In this document: one piece after another, positions 33,055 to 45,325 of the stretch
Numbering within the stretch: the first letter of the stretch is position 1
How the letters are laid out: the number at the start of each line of letters is the position of its first letter
Position numbers and translations under genes: made by a program
Source: Clavulina sp. PMI_390
Lineage: Eukaryota > Basidiomycota > Agaricomycetes > Cantharellales > Hydnaceae
Direction: 5' to 3'
DNA length: 64,000 nucleotides
Assembly (NCBI GenBank): GCA_015039315.1
Contig: WIDE01000030.1
Span: 29,315 to 93,314, forward strand
Notes under the pieces: model-generated
What the model was told of the DNA's origin: nothing
Seen by the model: only the letters and a program-made list of their open reading frames with translations
Databases searched by the model: none

Positions 33055-35337
33055 TCACAAAGCACGTCGTGTGGGCTCTGGCGAGCCGATGGTGAATCGC
33101 GGTTGCTCAATCCCGTCCCCTCCTCCTGCGGCATGGCTAATCGGCCTAGGCGCATGCATACGAACGCTCGTTGGCGCAGGACGGAGCGTGGGGCCGAATC
33201 TAGAATGATCTCGGCGTCGATCAGCCTGGGCGGCGGATCCATACGTAGGCGGAGGAGGGGAGGCCCCTGAATCATCCTCGGCTTCGACTTGATGTTGTCG
33301 CTGCTGCGCTCGCCCCGCCGCCGCGGCATGCCATTGATCATTTTCGAGCGTCAGCGCAAGTTGCGCAGCCACGATGTGCGCGTGGTTTCGAGCCTGCTCG
33401 CGTGCGAGGGCTTTAGTGTGCCATGGGTGACGCAGTTGTCCGTACGCGATGATGGCTCGCACAGTTTTATGATACACTTTGGCAAGCTCCTTAGCGTACC
33501 ACGCGCGATTGTAGCGTTCGTGGCGGGAACAAAGATGCAGACTCAGGTACTGGGCCCTGAAACGTGGATGATACGTCAGAATAATGCCCCTTGGTTTGAC
33601 AATGATGATATGAAATTGAACTCACCCTTCGATGACTGACATCGGTGGCGGTGGAACAACACCCCACCATTTTGAGAATGGATCGTTGTAAAAAGCGTCC
33701 AATTGCTCAACAAGCCGGTACAGTGCTTGTCTAGTAGCTTGGATGAGGTGCATGAGAGCCAAAAGGTCATCCTTCAAATCCCAAAAAAGCACCAGAAATC
33801 AATATTTGTGAAGGCTGTTCAGGTGGCTATAGGCGGAACTCACCTCAGCTGCTCGACTAAAATTAATCGAGGCATCAAACCAGTCAACGATACACAAGAG
33901 TTGGTATCGAGCCACTGCAACACTCCTTAGGGATAAAAAGAAAGATGCAGGGCGTGTATCTTCATTCTCAGGTTCGTCGGTGCACTGGTGCTCGATGAGC
34001 CACTCGGGTATCGGGCGGATAATAGAAGGCTCCTTTAATTCCTCCATCATATCCGTGGTCGGCGATGAGGGTGGGGATGCATCAGTGGGGGTGCGGAGCG
34101 GAGACGCTGGGGTGACGCGGACGGCGGTGGAGAAGGACTGGTCTGACACTGCGTCGCTCGCACGGCTTGTGGCTACTATAGGCGTATCAGGCACGATGGG
34201 ACGAGACACAGGAGGGGCGGATTTCTGGTCAACGGACGGCAGGGGTGACGTTTTGGAAGTTCGACGACTGTTGGCCCAGTTGTATGTGTGTGGGTTATCG
34301 ACAGATGCGGTCGTGCTGCTTTCCCAATGGAAAGAAGCGACTGTGGGCGATGGGCTAGACGTCTCGATAACGACAGTTTTCTGAGCTAAGGCTTGGTTCG
34401 TAGCGTCGAGGTCGTCAAGAGTGGCAATAGGGATCTCATCTGCCCCTGCCATCTCTATATGCGCTCGAGGAAGTGGTGGTGGTGGCTCTGATGATGATGT
34501 GGGCACGGCATTTGCTGAACGATTACTGCCTTTTAACGGCGGCGGCGCGCACTGCTGCGGGGAGTTGTTTTGGCCTGCAGGTAATAATCGCCCGGGATGT
34601 GTGTTAGTTTGACGCTGGGGATCGAGTGCGGCTCTGGGTCGGTTCATAAATGTCATGTCAGCGTCAAGTAATATTGAAAAGGGCACAACAGCGAACGTAG
34701 AGAGAAAAACCCCTGACCTTGGCGGTAAACCATTGGCTCCTCCTTCTGAAACCACATCAACCGCCTTTTCTGAGCGCGAAGAAGATTCATTGTTCATGGG
34801 TCTACCAGAAGTAGCCATGGGTGACTCGATGAGGGATATCTTTTCCTTCATTTCCGTTTCTGGGAAAGCACGATTCTCCCCCTCTTTCACTGCAGCGCAT
34901 GTATGATCGTCGACGATTTGTGGTCGAAGGGTAGAGGTGATAATAGTGAGCTTGGGCCGTGAGGGGCCAGCTCCTGGAGACTCGGTGGGCCCCTCATAGA
35001 GACCTGTTGAAGCGCGTTTCGGAGTCCGGTTAGGGCGCGTGTCTGCCTGCGGTTCAACGTGTACGTTGGGTCCATGAACTAGCTGGGTGGAAAAAGGAGG
35101 ATTGAGAGCTCCTTCGACCCGGCCATTCAGAACTGGTGTCACTAAAGGAGGGGTTGGGGGTGTTGTTTGGGATCGGGGACGTCTGGCGATGGGAGGGCTG
35201 CTGGGGATCGAGTGAGGAGGTGGCCCTAGCGGCGGCGAGGGAAGTGAAGGTGGGCTCGACGATGGCTTGACCCACGATCGAGGAATAGAGGCTCGGCGAA
35301 TAGCACGGTTCGCACTGTATCTCACGGGACCAGCCAT
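33055..35337 (-). CDS. Disordered proline/serine-rich protein, unknown function
   Basis: Not recognised. Three exons (35337-33844, 33771-33626, 33556-33055) join in frame to 713 residues. The first ~440 residues are low-complexity and rich in Pro, Ser, Thr and Arg (KPSSSPPSLPSPPLGPPP, SEPPPPLPRAHIEM), with no globular signature. A likely folded region follows: IRPIPEWLIEHQ, YQLLCIVDWFDASINFSRA, DLLALMHLIQATRQALYRLV, LDAFYNDPFSKWWGVVPPP, YNRAWYAKELAKVYHKTVRA and LRHPWHTKALAREQARNH. The last 90 residues are again disordered and basic. The helical, aromatic middle could be a binding module. No signal peptide or membrane helix is seen. It converges with EF-Ts. Confidence 0.7.
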
Positions 35338-37395
35338 AACTAACTAGCTATGGAGGGAGAAGGTCGTGTGCGTGCACAACAAAGTTCGAGGGAGACAGGA
35401 GGGGAGAGTTCGAGGACTAAATTTACGCTCAGTAGATTATATATATGTGTATGCTCATGTAGCGGACAATGAATGAGTGTTGGCTAGGCAGCTATGCAGT
35501 GAGGGAGGGCGTATTTAGCGGTGGCGGCGGAGAGGGGCGAGTTCGGAGTGAGGGAGGGAAGGGGGAAGCACTGCCTATTGGAGTGATCAGGAGGAAAGTG
35601 CCAATGTAAGTAGCTCACCCGAAGGCCCCTGTACAGACTTCGGCTGAGCTGAGGCACATGTTCCGATTCAGTGGCCTCATATACGCCGGCATCGCCCATT
35701 TCCACCATTCAGGACCTTATCGAGAAGCACAGAAGAACAAGAGTGAATATGGTTCAAGTAGATAGCCCTCGCAGAGCAGACACAGTTCAAGAGAAGAAGG
35801 CCTCATGCATGGATTCCAACGTCCACTGTTGCAAGACAAGACAAAACGCCGGAGTGAAGCCAGTCAGCAAGGCACACTAGCACATGAGTAAGACATTAGA
35901 CGCTTGATGGCTTTGATGATGCAGCGTCTAGCTCCTCATACTGCGCTCAAACAGTTTCATTGATGTTGATCAAACGACAAGTGTTGTTGTGAGTCGCACT
36001 GTTTACTCTTGTGCCGTGTGCCTCAAGGTCCGAAAAAGGTAATCAGGGTTTTTACCCCCTTTTTTCGATGCAGGTCTGGTAGGAAGGCAAGCGTCTACAA
36101 TGCGCCTTCAATGACTCAGTGCACAGAGCGCGGAAACTAAAAGAAGTAGAAAATAATACGCCTCTTCCCCCGATCCCGATCTCGGAGCCTAATACAAACA
36201 GCTATCCAGGGAGTGCACAGCCTCTCCACTCCCGAGAGGAACAGCACTGCCAACAGATGATGATGGGCTGATAGAATCAACGGAGATAAAATATGGCGAG
36301 GGAGCACATGAAGAGCACAGCACCCAACGGAGTTTCGGCCTGGGGAGCCCAAGGATGAGAGAGATAGAGAGAAGTTACCAAGTCGGCCTACAATCCTTGG
36401 CGCCCAAGGCGGGAGCTATGCTGCAGTACTTATCGCATGATGCATAGTTTGAATACTAGCTGCTATCTGGGCTATCTGTGAGCGTGAGCCATCTGGCCTG
36501 GCACGCCTTTAGTAGTGCGGAGCTCAAGGACAAAACCAGTCCTGCCTCGAAAAAAAATATCCTCTTCCAACGCATCGATTACAATTGACTAAAAAAGATC
36601 TACTCATCCGTCTATCAAACAAACGTACTCTGTAAACCATACAAAAGCCGATAGACAAGACAAGACAGACACAACATCAACGCCGAAGAGGAACTTGGGG
36701 GGAGTGTAAGGTAAACGGAGGTAAGGAGAAATAGATAAGAGAGAGAGAAAGAGAATAATGTGGATGGATGGTGGTGTGGTTGTACAGGGACGATGATTCC
36801 ATGCGTTGGAACTCGAGACTGCCGAAACCCAGAAAGCAAGCCCGGACAAAAGGATGAGAGACAAAGGTGTGGTCGGTAGACATGAATGAACTCGAGCAAG
36901 TGAGGAAGAGGGGACGGGAAGTGAGTGCGAGATGGTCGAATGGGGAGGGGCGCTGGTCAGGGGAGAGTGAATCGCCAACCTACCAGAGAAAGGCGAGACA
37001 CCACTCTGAACCAACTCCCGAGTCGACCGTTCAGCGCTCTAGAAAGGAGGAAAAAGGTTACAAATTTCACTTGTTACTTGCGAGAACAGACAAATCGAGG
37101 GAGGAAAGGGAGGAGGGAGGGAGGGGTATACGCCTATAGATAGGCTCAACTGCATTGGTGAAACACAGCTGACTATACCATAGGACGATGCGAAAAGATA
37201 GACCACGAAAAAAGGTAGAAAGAAGAAAGAGAAGAAAAAAATGGACGAGAACACCGGCTCCAGCGGGTTGCTTCGCCAGCACGTCTCGGCGTGAGCAATA
37301 AGCTAACCAGAACCATCGTAAAGTCTCACTCTAGCGCCTTTATGCCCCACATCCAAATAGAGGGTGGAGGGAGCAGCGCAGCGAGCGAGGGACGT
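35338..37395. other. Intergenic, 2.1 kb
   Basis: No gene recognised on either strand. Purine-rich runs near 36740-36760 and 37095-37240 (ga/gga-rich) create long but low-complexity frames on both strands that I do not call. Confidence 0.5.
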
Positions 37396-38426
37396 TTACA
37401 AGAAGAGGGCGGCCAGAGAGGAGCCGACGACAACAAGGGCAGCCATCTCAATGCGAGGAGCAAAGTTGGTAACGGCACCACCAATGCCACCGCTGAGGCC
37501 AGCGTTACCGGTCGTCGATGTGGAAGGCGCCGTGGTGGTGGTCTCGTCGCCACCACCACCAACGTTGTTGGGGCTGCCCTGAGTAGTGGGGCTGTAGGTG
37601 CGCCGGAAAAAAGGAGCGGGGGAAATGAATGATCGTTAGTGCCAAGGATGACGACCGTCACACAAGGAAAAATACGTACGAAGCTCCAGTGTTGAACGAA
37701 GGGCTGACACCAACGCAGGAAGCATCGCTGCTGGCAGTGATTGGGTACTATTTGCGGGAGCGGCAGAAAGGTTCAAGGGCGAGGGCGGATGAACAAGAAA
37801 GGCAAGACAACATGATCGGTTTGGTCAGTTTCATGATGTCACAAACAGCGGAAACACAAAGGCTGGGCAATGGACGGGACGTACGTCGTCGGAGTAGTCG
37901 TAGTTTCCGTTAGCATCCTCAACCTCAAACATGACGCTCTTTCCGGAGGCCTGGTTGACCTTCCAGGTCACGGAGGTGGTGTTGACGTGCTGGATGTCGG
38001 CACTGTATCCAAGCTCGTCAGCGTCCGGGAAAAAAGAATCAAAAGGGACCTCTAGGGCACTCACTAAGGGGTCTCGGTGGTCGAGTCGTCATCGCAGCCA
38101 GGGAAGACGGAGACGATGAATGGCGCCTGGCCCTTGAAGTTCAGGGTAACGATGGAGCACTATATCCCATCAAATCCATTGCATTTCACCCATTATGCCC
38201 GATAAACGGATTAGAATCCAGCCAAAGATTGCAGGAGCCAAAAGAGTCGACAGGGGACGCGGAAAGGAGGACGCAATCAGTCGCTGCGCCCGTCTTAGCG
38301 CCAAGAAACTCGAAACTCGAAACACACCTGAGTGAGATTGGCCGCGCTGAGGGGGACAAAGTAGGTAGCCTGGGCGCTGATGGCACCGAGAGCGAGGGCG
38401 ACGAGGGAAGCACGGGAGAAGAACAT
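37396..38426 (-). CDS. Small secreted GPI-anchored protein
   Basis: Five exons (38426-38328, 38159-38065, 38002-37885, about 37747-37680, 37591-37396) join in frame to about 191 residues. The ATG at 38426 gives a signal peptide, MFFSRASLVALALGAISAQA. The mature part has two likely beta-sandwich halves: VTLNFKGQGAPFIVSVFPGC and VTWKVNQASGKSVMFEVEDA followed by NGNYDYSDD and SDASCVGV. The C-terminus is Thr/Ser/Gly-rich (GGGGDETTTTAPSTSTTGNA) and ends in a hydrophobic helix, AALVVVGSSLAALFL. That is the standard pattern for GPI-anchor addition at the cell surface. Two Cys (FPGC and DASC) could pair. Similar small cell-wall proteins are frequent in Agaricomycetes; function unknown. Confidence 0.75.
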
Positions 38427-39170
38427 ATTTTTTCTCGTTTGCGGGATGGGTTTTGGTCTGGGTTGATAAGGGGGGGAGTCTTGGCGAATGAAGCGACAAA
38501 GAACAAAAAATGCGAGGGAGAGTGGGTGTCCTGGGTAGACTGGTGTGTGGGTTAAAAGCGCTTTGACTTGGGGGCGGCTTTGGGGGCGCGGGCGAGGCAA
38601 AGGGCTGGAACGAGAGAAACGAGGCGAGAGAACGAGGGAGTGTGCGTGCGTGTTTTGCAGGTGATGGAAATTGATTTTGGGGTTGTTTGCGCGCTTTGCC
38701 ATGGCGACTCGATTCCCACGATCGACAACACCCGTTCAGTCCCGCCCTGGATCCACAGGGACCCTCGAAAAAGATGCAGATTCGAATTTGAAAGCGACAA
38801 ACAAGCTTACTCACCCCCGCCATCCGCCAGCGAGCATACAAAACTAGATTGTGAGTATCCTAACACGAGGCATGACAGTATTATACAGCATAAACAAGTC
38901 AAGATAATGCGTTGTCGATCAGGTCCAATACAGATATCAAAAAATCATTATTGGGGCATGGTGGCATGGCAAAACGAAATCAAATAAGTGACCACGACGA
39001 CGAGGCGGAAAGTGGAGACGCGACGAATGGAAGAGCACTCCGACAGACTGAACTGAACTGAAAAAAATGTAACGAACGACACAATGGTACTTGGCGGAAC
39101 GAAAAATCTCACCATGGCCCCACCGCCCGCTCCACCACGACTATGCCCAGACCATGACGACAAAGCTCTT
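38427..39170. other. Intergenic
   Basis: Promoter side of the GPI-protein gene and 3' flank of white collar 1. Pyrimidine-rich on the minus strand just upstream of the start (38440-38500), as in many highly expressed fungal promoters. No gene recognised. Confidence 0.5.
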
Positions 39171-42100
39171 CTAGTACGGTGGCTGTGGTGCCTGGCCAGG
39201 ATGCATACTAGTTGAAGCATCATTCAAACTCTGCGCATAAGCTTGAGCCTGAGCCTGTGTTTGAGCTTGTGCTTGGCGAAGGGCCACCAATTCATCAATC
39301 TCTTGCTGCATCCTGATGTTCTGCGCTCTCAACGCCTCGATTTGGTCCTCCCACCTTGGATGTCCATTATTCCCCTCCGATGCAAACGAGGAAAAGGACT
39401 CGAAAATATTTGCGGAGGGCAGTGGTGGAGGTCCGAGCATGAGTGGGGGCAACGAAGACGATAGTGGTGCTGGAGGAGGAGCGGGTGGAGGTGGTGGCAT
39501 TGTTCCGATCCCGATCGCAAGCTGCTGCTCCCGATCCCGATGGCGGGGCGTCTGCGATAGATGAGGCAGGCCTCCAGGGGGCGGAGGCTGTTGCGACGCC
39601 GCACCGTTATTGTTAGCAGCATTGGACCCTGAGGCGACATTCCCGTTTGACACTCGCGGAGACGTGCTGGCTGCTGAGTCCCGGATCGTCGTCGTGCGCA
39701 GCAGGGGAGAACCGAGCGACATGGCGCCGAATGGATCGTACAGGTACGCCTGGTTCGTCTGCGGTGCTCCTATGGCGCTGAGCATTCCCTGGGGCGGGAG
39801 ACTCTGGATTGGCGAGCTGAGCCATACAATCATACTTTCTGGCAACAATACGCCCGATTCTGTGCCATCGCCGTTCGTGGAGGAGGCGGGCATGCTCGCG
39901 GGCGGTGGGATATGCACAGGTGGAGGAGGGGGAGGCGCAGGACCGGCGGTTCTCGTATCGTATGCGACAGGGACTGGGACTGGGACCCCATCTTGGCCGT
40001 TCGTATAGGGTGTATGGATCGGGATTGGCCCACGCCCCCTTGATGTGGATGCCGCTGTCGACGATGACGAGGTTGCTAGGTTAGCGCCAGGCCCACGAGG
40101 CTGTCCAGCGCCAGGCGCAAACGGAACGCCCCCATTCGCGTGCCCATGCCCATTCCCATTCGTGCTCCCGTTTGTGGTTGACGTGCCTTCGCCCAGAGCT
40201 AGTGGCTCAGGGGGGAAGAATGTAAGGATGACAGGCTTTCCAAACTTGTTGACCACAGTCATCTCATCCCTGCCGCTGTGCTCGCTTCCGTTTCCCTTCG
40301 GAATGTCAAACCCAGCGCCATTTGCATTTCCATTCGCATTTCCATTTCTCCCCAGCTCGCTCGCTGTCCCTATTCCGGGCAGTGGTGGGCTCATCATCGC
40401 TGTCGTCTGCTTAGGCTTGCTCCAGCTCCCGAATCGCCGCACAGTACCCCTCCTAATGTCAGCAAGCACTGTCTGCACTTCATCGGCGAAATCGGACGTC
40501 ACCCAGTCCTGCAGGCGGCTCCCGACAAAATTGGGTGCGTCCTTGGCGCCGAGAAGGCTCGAGATGAAGGCATTGGGGACAGCACGCGCAGAGGGGCCGA
40601 GGAACGAGTCGTTGGAGTTGTTGCGTGGGTTAGGAGGGGGGCGGAGGTCTCGATCAGGCGGTGCACGGCGGGAAGAAGGGTTGGGGAGATGTTCTGAGGA
40701 TGTTGTGGGTTGCAGGGTGCTTGGTCTGCCTGGAGAAAGTGGCGAGGACGAGGTTGAAAGCACGATCCCGGTATCAAGGGATACTCTCGCCCAGCATCCC
40801 CCCGCACTAGCCGCCGTAGTGCCTATCAAAGGGCTGGCAAAACCACGGACGTCGTCGACTTGGTCATATGTCAGTGGTGGGGGAAGACTCAGAACGCGAG
40901 TAGACAATATGATGACTTGTTCTCCTTCCCGTTTGATGTGTTGCCGTCCTGTCGACTCGACCCACTCGTATGCTGCTGTTGATTCATCGTCGATGGGGGG
41001 CGATGGCGAGAGAGATGATGCGAAGTCGAAGGTGGTCCTCGAGGCGGGAGCAGAGCGGGGGATAGAAGAGGGGGGGATTGGACGAGATCCTGAGGGGAGA
41101 TGGGGATTTGGTGGGTAGGGGCGATAGACATTGCTGCGACTCCGTCGGTGCCGTACAGGTCGTGCCCGAGGCCTCGAGGACGACGGGGCTGTTGAAAGAT
41201 TGGCGGGAAAATCCAGGATACCATCCGGACGCTTTATGCGCGCTCGATACAGCAGCTGAATGGGGCGATTTTGCTTTACATAGTGCGCCGCAATGTCCGC
41301 AGCAGAGGAGGTTCGGGGAGGGGGAGCCAGGAACCGGAAGGAAGCGAGCTCGTTCAGAACATGGTCGATATCCGCGGGATGCACGAACTGAGACAGGGAC
41401 TGATCCTCAAGCTCTCTCGCCGACCAACCGAGAGACTCGCGCACTCTCCCAGCGGCGTAAGTGATTATGCCGTTAGAGGAGACCGTGAGGAGGAAATCTA
41501 TCTCAGATATGTGAGCAATAGGGGTTATTCAATGGAAAATTTAACCAGCGCACCGTCGAGATTCTCTTCAAGGAACTCGAATAGGTTGTACCGAAGAGCT
41601 TCGGGCGATTCCGCCGGCGGGATCATCTCCCATAATCGATTCGAGATTGGGGCTTCGGGGTCAATAGGAGCCACATGTTTTGGTCGTTGCGGCCTCTGAA
41701 AATAGTCGTGGGTTGACAAATCTACCTGAAAGCCAACCCAATACCTGATGATATCCCAGTCGTCTCCATCTGGTATTGGCACGATAGTGAGCAAGTTGGG
41801 AAACATTTCCCCGTTTTTGCGATAGTTGGTAACTTTCACTTGGCATTCGGTGAACGTGGTTATTGCGTTCCTGAGCTCATTGCGCGCTCCAGTGTTGTCG
41901 CGGTGAGATTCACGGGTTCGGCCACCATCCGGCCATTGGAGGAAGCGACAAGAGCGATTAAGAAACTCATCGACGCTGTAGCCAGTCATCTTGGCCTGAA
42001 AGGGCGAAAATAGGAGAGGGGGAGGCAGTTGGAATTTTGCAGCTGAGACAAAGCAAATGTCCGAGACACTGTTAAAAATGACAAACACTTACGAGGGCTG

Positions 42101-42476
42101 GGCTAGCGTAGAGGATGGGCGCGTCGTCAACAGTGGCGTCTGCGACGAGAAACGCGCACGAAAAGTCCACAGGGCCAATGAAGACCGTTGGGTTGGGTCT
42201 TTTGGCGACGCGGGCCAGGATGCCGACGATGTCGAAGCCAGTGGTGCTGAAAAGTTGGGGCTGACTATTCGTACGAGACGACATTTGCTGATAGACCGTT
42301 GCACCATGGGTGATGTGGTATGGTTGAGGAGTTTCGGGAGGCTGCTGAGGCTGCTGTACAGCAGTGCTGGGGGTGCCATTACTCGAGGAGTTGCCCTCAG
42401 GTGTGTTAGAGCCACTCGCCCCCAATGAGATTGTGGACGAGGAAGACGTAAACGGAGGATGGGAGGGATGAGACAT
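39171..42476 (-). CDS. wc-1: White collar 1-type LOV/PAS blue-light photoreceptor
   Basis: Blue-light receptor that with WC-2 regulates light-responsive genes. The ATG at 42476 opens a Ser/Pro/Gln-rich N-terminus (MSHPSHPPFTSSSSTISLG). The LOV domain follows: ILYASPALVS, MTGYSVDEFLNRSCRFLQWP near 41935-41995, FTECQVKVTNYRKNGEMFPN, LLTIVPIPDGDDWDIIRYWV. The flavin-adduct Cys is present in NRSCRFLQ, against GRNCRFLQ in the family consensus. A second PAS region begins MRESLGWSARELEDQSLSQF with VHPADIDHVLNEL. A long Pro/Ser/Asn-rich region follows. The protein ends in a coiled coil (IEALRAQNIRMQQEIDELVA) and a Gln/Ala run before the stop at 39171. No GATA zinc finger is visible, in line with what is known for basidiomycete WC-1. 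At least four exons; edges approximate. Divergent from taxilin. Confidence 0.85.
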
Positions 42477-42858
42477 GAGGTGATCGTTGTTGGGAGGGGG
42501 TGCCACAGGAAAACCACATGAGAGGTTGAGAGATGACCAGTACAAGCGTCACCTCGATGGTGGGGATTGGATCGACGCTCACACAATTCAGTCTCAAATT
42601 CTTGTTCCTGGGCACTCTTTGCAACGCAGTCGTGAATTTATGTGTACATCGTGATTTCCACAGCCTATTTGCTACCGCCATGCTTATTTCTAGTGTCGAC
42701 AGCGCACTTTTGGTCAGCCCGCAACGGGTGTGACACCGAGCTTCCAAGACACGGAACAAAGAAGCCACAACTGTGACAGTGACAATACAGCCGTTCTTTC
42801 TCAACTTCGGGGTCTCGCACCAAACAAACAAGCCAAACATCTTAGTACTGGCGCACTC
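42477..42858. promoter_or_regulatory. Shared upstream region, wc-1 and taxilin
   Basis: A 382-base spacer between two divergent starts. No GATA cluster or TATA box stands out by eye. Confidence 0.5.
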
Positions 42859-45325
42859 ATGAGCTCAGCGCCCCCCAAGGCGGCGGCTTCTGCCTCCAAC
42901 GGGCAGGCGGTGACAACCGCGGCTGCAGCCCCAGCATCCACCAATGGGCGTACCACCACAGGAAAGAAGAAGCAGCAGGACACCCCCATTGATCCAGTGA
43001 CCATGTACGAGTCGGTGCGGAGTCGGATTGCTGCCCTTGAGGAGGAAGAAGGGATCGAGGAAGAGGAGGACTCACGAATGGGTAAAACAAATGATAACTT
43101 GGTTACGTTTGACTTGGTCTGATATTGCCGTCTTTTGCTTCCTGCAAGCGGAACAAGCCCGCTCATCCGTGAAAGGCATGTCTGATTCAGCAGTGCAAGC
43201 TCGATACATTGAACTTGTGAGACCATCCAAATCGCGGCTTGAGTTGAAACCAACTTCTGCATCTGCACCAGTACCAACAAATCCGTCGGATTGAGCGAGA
43301 ACATGCTCGTGAAAAGCAACGCTTGACTAAAGAAAAGGATACGGGTGCGTCGATATAGGCTTCGAATACGTATATCAAGGAGTTTCTAACCCTAGCCAAT
43401 CTGCACTGTCTCGTACAATCCAGCCAAATCTTCTCTAACCAAAGCAAATCAAGCAAAGACCAAGCTGGAAGCCCTCGCTCGCCAGTTACAAAAGGTATTC
43501 ATCTTATCTCTCCAGGCAAGACCTTTACATGTGTCCTAACATGCGCGGCTGGTGAATCAGGACAACAAACAGCTCAGAGTGAGCGGTTCACGCTTTGACT
43601 GCTGTATCCCAACAAATAACTGATGACTCATGCAATTCCAGGAAGACAGCAAACGACTTTTGACCAGTGTCGAGGATGCCCAAGACGTCGTAAGCTGTTC
43701 TTACTCGCTTCTCAATTGGACTTTGTACTGAATACGACGCCACTCTCTGACCCCATGATTTGCACGACTCCATTAGATCGAGAACATGAAAGGGGAGATC
43801 GAGCGAAAGGTGGACGACGTCAAAAATCGCCGCGAAGATATCCGAGATCAGCTCAGAGCTCGTCTCTTGCCTCACACACGGCCCAATCCATCTACGAAAA
43901 CTCCGACCACAACACCCTCAAGAACAACGTCATCCGACGCTACTCCCAACCCATCGAAGGCTTCCGCCACCCTCCCTAATGGCGCCACAACTGCGGATAC
44001 GAATCAGGCCATTTGCATCAAAATCATGTGTCGTTACCGCGCCGAACTGTACTTCAAGATCACCCGCCACACTAAGTTTGAGAGACTGTTTAAGGCGTGG
44101 GCTTCCCGCATGGACAGTTCCCCTAACGCTACATCACAAACTAGCCCTCAAGCTACCACTACCGCTTCAACGAATGGAGCACCGCCACCAACGAAGAAGG
44201 GCACATCCGCCACTGTTACTCCCCCAAATCCCCCACCTACCAGTGTTCCACCGAAAACACCTCCGCCTGCATTCATATACACCTATAATGGCCGCCCGCT
44301 TGGGGATGACCTGACTCTCGATGATGTAGGGATGGAGGATGGTGACACAATCATCGCGGTTGAGATGGTAGATCTCACCGAAGCTGTGGCAAGTTTCGAC
44401 TTGCTAGTGTTGCTCATGCATGTTATTTTTCTGACCGAGCTGTTTGACAACCCGCAGGAAGAGGAATATGTCCCCCCTCCCCAAGCCAAGAAACTGAAGA
44501 AAAAGTGGTCTAATGATCCCACGGAGTGAGTTGTTTATGAAGCGTAACGGGCTTCTGATAATTCTCTCTCACTATTCATATCTCGCATCGCAATAGGGCT
44601 CGAAAAACGCTTGATGAGATATTCGATACAGTGTATGTCATCTGCGTCACGTAATATTTTGCAACCAAGATCCACGCTGACCCTGTAATATCTCTCCCAT
44701 TCAGTGTCCGTGGTCGTCTCGAAGATCTTCTGACACAGTACGAACTTCGAGAAAGGCACTTCGAGGCCGTCATCCGCTCCAAACAGCTTGAGCTCCTGCT
44801 CGCCAAAGCACGTGTGGAAGAGCAGAAGCAAATCATCAATTCCCAAGTCAGAGAAGCCGAGCTGCAGGTGAGATTCTACCCCTGCATGAGAGATGCTCTG
44901 TGACGCTGACCGTCTGTCCTGGTCGCGGTTGGGGTCTCGGAGGGGTCAGAGCGCGCAACTCTCGGAACAGATCGAGACAATGCGAGAGATGCAATCGAGA
45001 GTCATGGATAAGCTCGTGGCATGTTGTAACGATGTGCGCCTTTCTCTCTTTTCGGTGCACATTCAATTATTGGTGGATTTTCTGATCGTCCTGATCTCTC
45101 ACTCCTTTTTTTCCGCAACAGCCCAACGGTGAAAGTTTGCAGCGCTTATTGGCCGCTCTGCGCGAGGAGATGGAGCGTCGAGGCATAACCCTTCCCCCAG
45201 CGTCCCTCGTGTCAGAAGCACCCACCGCTTGGGCCGGGACCACGTCGAATCCTGGAACTCCAAGCATGTCTGTTGTGCCCACAGTGATCTCGATGCAATC
45301 ATCTTTAAGTATCAGTGTGCCGTAA
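42859..45325 (+). CDS. Taxilin-family coiled-coil protein with internal SUMO-like domain
   Basis: Long coiled-coil protein of the taxilin family (syntaxin-binding, vesicle traffic). The ATG at 42859 gives MSSAPPKAAASASNGQAV, then VRSRIAALEEEEGIEEEE. Next come SVKGMSDSAVQARYIEL, LTKEKD, KTKLEALARQLQKDNKQL and DSKRLLTSVEDAQ, then MKGEIERKVDDVKNRREDI, all typical taxilin N-half. About 43990-44400 then encodes a ubiquitin/SUMO-like fold: ICIKIMCRYRAELYFKITRH and TKFERLFKAWA, a 50-residue Pro/Thr-rich insert, then YNGRPLGDDLTLDDVGMEDG and DTIIAVEMVDLTEA. After it the taxilin C-half resumes: KLKKKWSNDPTE, VRGRLEDLLTQYELRERHFE, AVIRSKQLELLLAKARVEEQ and LSEQIETMREMQSRVMDKLV, with a stop at 45325. The frame is open across both joins, so this reads as one fusion protein. 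Confidence 0.8.
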
